NCBI GenBank assembly: GCA_019114925.1
Contig: DXEO01000144.1
Coordinates: 1-6,545 of the forward strand
Length of the DNA: 6,545 nucleotides
Source: Candidatus Corynebacterium faecipullorum
GTDB taxonomy: Bacteria > Actinomycetota > Actinomycetes > Mycobacteriales > Mycobacteriaceae
Reading direction: 5' to 3'
The translations under genes were made by a program, and so were the position numbers. Shown here one piece after another: positions 4,678-6,545 of this stretch (position 1 is its first letter; every line of letters starts with the position of its first letter). Under the pieces are notes generated by a model. It ran no database searches. It worked only from the letters and a program-made list of their open reading frames with translations, and was not told the DNA's origin.

Positions 4678-5526
4678 ATGGCAGAACACACGACCGTTGG
4701 CGAGATCCGCCGCGTTATCCACGAGGCCTACCCGCCGCAGCTGGCCGAGCCCTGGGATGCCGTTGGCCTGGTATGCGGCGACCCCACGGATGAGGTGAAC
4801 ACCGTGGCCTTCGCACTGGACTGCACCCAGGAAGTGGCAGACAAAGCTGTGGAACTCGGCGCGCAGATGCTCGTGGTGCATCACCCGCTGCTTCTGCGCG
4901 GGGTGACCTCGGTGGCGGCGGATACCCCGGAGGGCAAGGTCATTCACACTCTTATCCGCAACGGCGTGGCCCTGCTGGCCGCGCACACCAACGCGGATAA
5001 AGCGCGCCCGGGCGTCAACGACAAGCTGGCTGAGCTCGTCGGTATCAAGCCCGGACGCCCCATCGTCCCGGTGGAGCCCTATGAGAATCTCGACGAGGCC
5101 TTGGGACTAGGGCGCGTGGGCGAGCTGGAGGAGCCGGTGACTCTGCGCGAATTCACCCAGCGCGTGGCCGATGCCCTTCCGGAAACCGAATGGGGAGTGC
5201 GCGCGGCCGGCGACCCGGAGCGCATGGTCAAGCGCGTGGCCGTCTCCAGCGGCTCGGGCGACTCCTTCCTGGACCAGGCGGCCGCGCTCGGCGTGGACGT
5301 CTACGTCACCTCCGATTTGCGCCACCACCCAGTGGATGAGCACCTGCGCGCCGCGCACCTGGCGGAGCCGGAGGGCCCAGCCGTGGTGGATACTGCTCAC
5401 TGGGCCAGCGAGTTTCCCTGGACTGCCCAGGCGCGCGATATTGTGGAGGACGTATTGCGCGTGAACACCGAGATCATCGATGTCCGCACCGACCCATGGA
5501 CGATTTCTGCGCATAAGGAGAACTAA
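4678..5526 (+). CDS. Nif3-like dinuclear metal center hexameric protein
   Basis: This is a soluble member of the Nif3/YbgI family, which forms toroidal hexamers with a two-metal site per subunit. Some databases call it GTP cyclohydrolase 1 type 2, but the cellular reaction is not settled. The 282-residue protein contains PWDAVGLVCGDP (25-36). The metal ligands match E. coli YbgI H63, H64, D101, H215 and E219: H68 and H69 in VVHHPLL, D107 in AHTNADKARPG, and H241 and E245 in DTAHWASE. The SSGSGDSFLDQA (190-201) and TSDLRHH (211-217) motifs are also typical. The short form without a large central insertion fits the roughly 250-280-residue class. It is the first gene of a tight three-gene operon; its stop TAA touches the next ATG. 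The M. tuberculosis counterpart is Rv2230c, next to the zinc-ribbon gene Rv2229c. Confidence 0.95.
   Translation: MAEHTTVGEIRRVIHEAYPPQLAEPWDAVGLVCGDPTDEVNTVAFALDCTQEVADKAVELGAQMLVVHHPLLLRGVTSVAADTPEGKVIHTLIRNGVALLAAHTNADKARPGVNDKLAELVGIKPGRPIVPVEPYENLDEALGLGRVGELEEPVTLREFTQRVADALPETEWGVRAAGDPERMVKRVAVSSGSGDSFLDQAAALGVDVYVTSDLRHHPVDEHLRAAHLAEPEGPAVVDTAHWASEFPWTAQARDIVEDVLRVNTEIIDVRTDPWTISAHKEN
5515..5520 (+). promoter_or_regulatory. Ribosome binding site of the zinc-ribbon gene inside nif3
   Basis: AAGGAG, 6 nt before the ATG at 5527, is embedded in the last codons of the nif3-like gene (HKEN). Translation of the two genes is therefore likely coupled. Confidence 0.75.
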
Positions 5527-6243
5527 ATGAAACTGCCACAGGACCTGCAGAACATCCTGCTGGAGCTGGCCACCCTCGAGCGCTCCCAGGCACACGGTGG
5601 AACTCCCACCATCCCGGAGCAAGAGGAATACGAGAAGGCGCAGGCTGCACACGCCCGGCTTGTCGACGCCTCCGGCTCCGCTCAGCTCGCCGTCGATGAC
5701 ATGGAGATGGAAATCCTGCGCATCCAGGCTGATGAGCGCAAGCTGCGCCAGCGCGAGCGCGATGACAAGGCACAGCTTGGCGCCGCGACCGACCCGGAGA
5801 CCCGCAAGGACCTAGAGCACGATCTCTACGCGGCCAAGTCCCGTATTGCAGATCTCATGAGCGAGCTGCAGGAAGCCCACAACGAAATTCACGCACTGCG
5901 CGCCAACCTGGATGTCCACGGTGCGAAGGTCTCCGATTCTGAGCGCAAGCTCGAAGTACTCAAGCGGGCCGCTGAGGCCGCCCAGGAGGCTGCGGCGAAC
6001 CGTCCGGATCCGCAGGTGCGCATCGGCGAGCTCCGCGAGCAGCTGCCCGCGGATGTCCTCGAAGAATACGAAACCGTGCGCGAAGAAAACGGCGTGGGGG
6101 CGGCGGCTTTCACCGGCCGCGCTTGCGGCGGCTGCTTCATCGTGTTGCCGCCTGCTGAACAGAACGCGGTGCGCAACGCGGCGGCTGACGAGCTTCCGCG
6201 GTGCTCCGATTGCGGCTCCTACCTGGTGCGCCCGGCCTCATGA
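5527..6243 (+). CDS. Coiled-coil protein with C-terminal C4 zinc ribbon (CT398/Rv2229c family)
   Basis: This 238-residue soluble protein resembles M. tuberculosis Rv2229c and the wider zf-RING_7/CT398 group, which has been linked to nucleic-acid or secretion-related roles in other bacteria; its function here is unknown. Residues about 30-175 are charged and alanine/glutamate/arginine-rich with heptad-like spacing, predicting a long antiparallel coiled coil with a turn near 85-95 (GAATDPETRK). The C-terminus holds the zinc-binding cysteines C200 and C203 (CGGC) and C226 and C229 (CSDC), all four present. There is no signal peptide. The gene starts immediately after the nif3 stop, and its TGA overlaps the next start as ATGA. 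This suggests stoichiometric co-translation with Nif3 and RNase HI. Confidence 0.92.
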   Translation: MKLPQDLQNILLELATLERSQAHGGTPTIPEQEEYEKAQAAHARLVDASGSAQLAVDDMEMEILRIQADERKLRQRERDDKAQLGAATDPETRKDLEHDLYAAKSRIADLMSELQEAHNEIHALRANLDVHGAKVSDSERKLEVLKRAAEAAQEAAANRPDPQVRIGELREQLPADVLEEYETVREENGVGAAAFTGRACGGCFIVLPPAEQNAVRNAAADELPRCSDCGSYLVRPAS

Positions 6244-6545
6244 AGCTAGTCATCTTTGCTGATGGCGGCTCCCGCGGCAACCCCGGGATAGCCGGTTCCG
6301 GCACGGCGGTTTATAACGAGGACCGCTCGCAGCTGCTCAAGGAAATCGCCTACGTCGTGGGCCAGAAGTCCACCAATAACGTGGCCGAATACCACGGGCT
6401 GCTGCGCGGCCTTGAGGCAGCGGTGGAACTGGGCGCGGATGAGGTGGAGTTCTATATGGACTCCAAGCTCGTGGTGGAGCAAATGAACGGGCGCTGGAAG
6501 ATCAAGCACCCGGACATGCAAAAGCTCGCCATCGAGGCACGCCGC
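6240..6545 (+). CDS. RNase HI domain protein, probably bifunctional RNase HI/acid phosphatase (N-terminal 102 residues; cut by window end)
   Basis: RNase HI cleaves the RNA strand of RNA-DNA hybrids such as R-loops. The visible 102 residues begin MKLVIFADGGSRGNPG. They show the catalytic acids D8 (ADGGSRGNPG), E50 (TNNVAEYHGLLRGLE) and D74 (YMDSKLVVEQM), in family order. The frame is open to the last base. In actinobacteria the gene in this position (M. tuberculosis Rv2228c) fuses RNase HI to a C-terminal histidine-phosphatase domain of the CobC type. That part would lie beyond the window, so the fusion is an inference from synteny. The ATG at 6240 overlaps the zinc-ribbon stop codon as ATGA, so translation is probably coupled. 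The start is secure because the RNase H fold begins at once. Confidence 0.95.
   Translation, partial: MKLVIFADGGSRGNPGIAGSGTAVYNEDRSQLLKEIAYVVGQKSTNNVAEYHGLLRGLEAAVELGADEVEFYMDSKLVVEQMNGRWKIKHPDMQKLAIEARR

Noticed and set aside
5107..5652. 181-codon minus-strand frame
   Set aside because: Antisense to the nif3-like and zinc-ribbon genes, both of which carry full motif sets; treated as a shadow frame.

Overview
The window looks like a chromosomal segment from a Corynebacterium or close relative. The reasons are the high-GC codon use, an AceE-type homodimeric pyruvate dehydrogenase E1 very similar to the corynebacterial protein, a DUF3052 protein (an actinobacterial family), and a gene neighbourhood that parallels Mycobacterium tuberculosis Rv2228c-Rv2241 (RNase HI/phosphatase, zinc ribbon, Nif3, PtpA, SURF1, DUF3052, aceE). 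The genus call comes from remembered family sequences, not from a search.

Layout: the minus strand of 1-1705 holds the first 568 codons of aceE; its C-terminal part lies outside the window. A 173-bp divergent intergenic region separates it from a plus-strand DUF3052 gene (1879 or 1915 to 2316). A self-contained tRNA-Val(TAC) gene with encoded CCA follows at 2431-2506, with its own promoter and a downstream hairpin. The stretch 2507-3055 holds no convincing gene. It does hold unusual structure: opposed tandem 14-bp units forming a 21-bp inverted repeat around a perfect 10-bp hairpin, bracketed by a diverged duplication of the 3' end of the neighbouring SURF1 gene. On the minus strand, ptpA (4574-4083) and a SURF1-family cytochrome oxidase assembly gene (4051-3056) form a likely operon. 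Divergent from it, on the plus strand, lie nif3-like (4678-5526), a coiled-coil/zinc-ribbon gene (5527-6243) and an RNase HI gene cut by the window end (6240-6545). These three are joined by a zero-base junction and an ATGA overlap.

The genes are mostly conserved housekeeping functions: entry of pyruvate into the TCA cycle (AceE), respiratory oxidase assembly (SURF1), tyrosine dephosphorylation (PtpA), RNA-DNA hybrid removal (RNase HI) and conserved proteins of unclear role (DUF3052, Nif3-like, zinc ribbon). I see no transposase, integrase, CRISPR array or defence system. The most interesting part is the structured noncoding region between tRNA-Val and SURF1.
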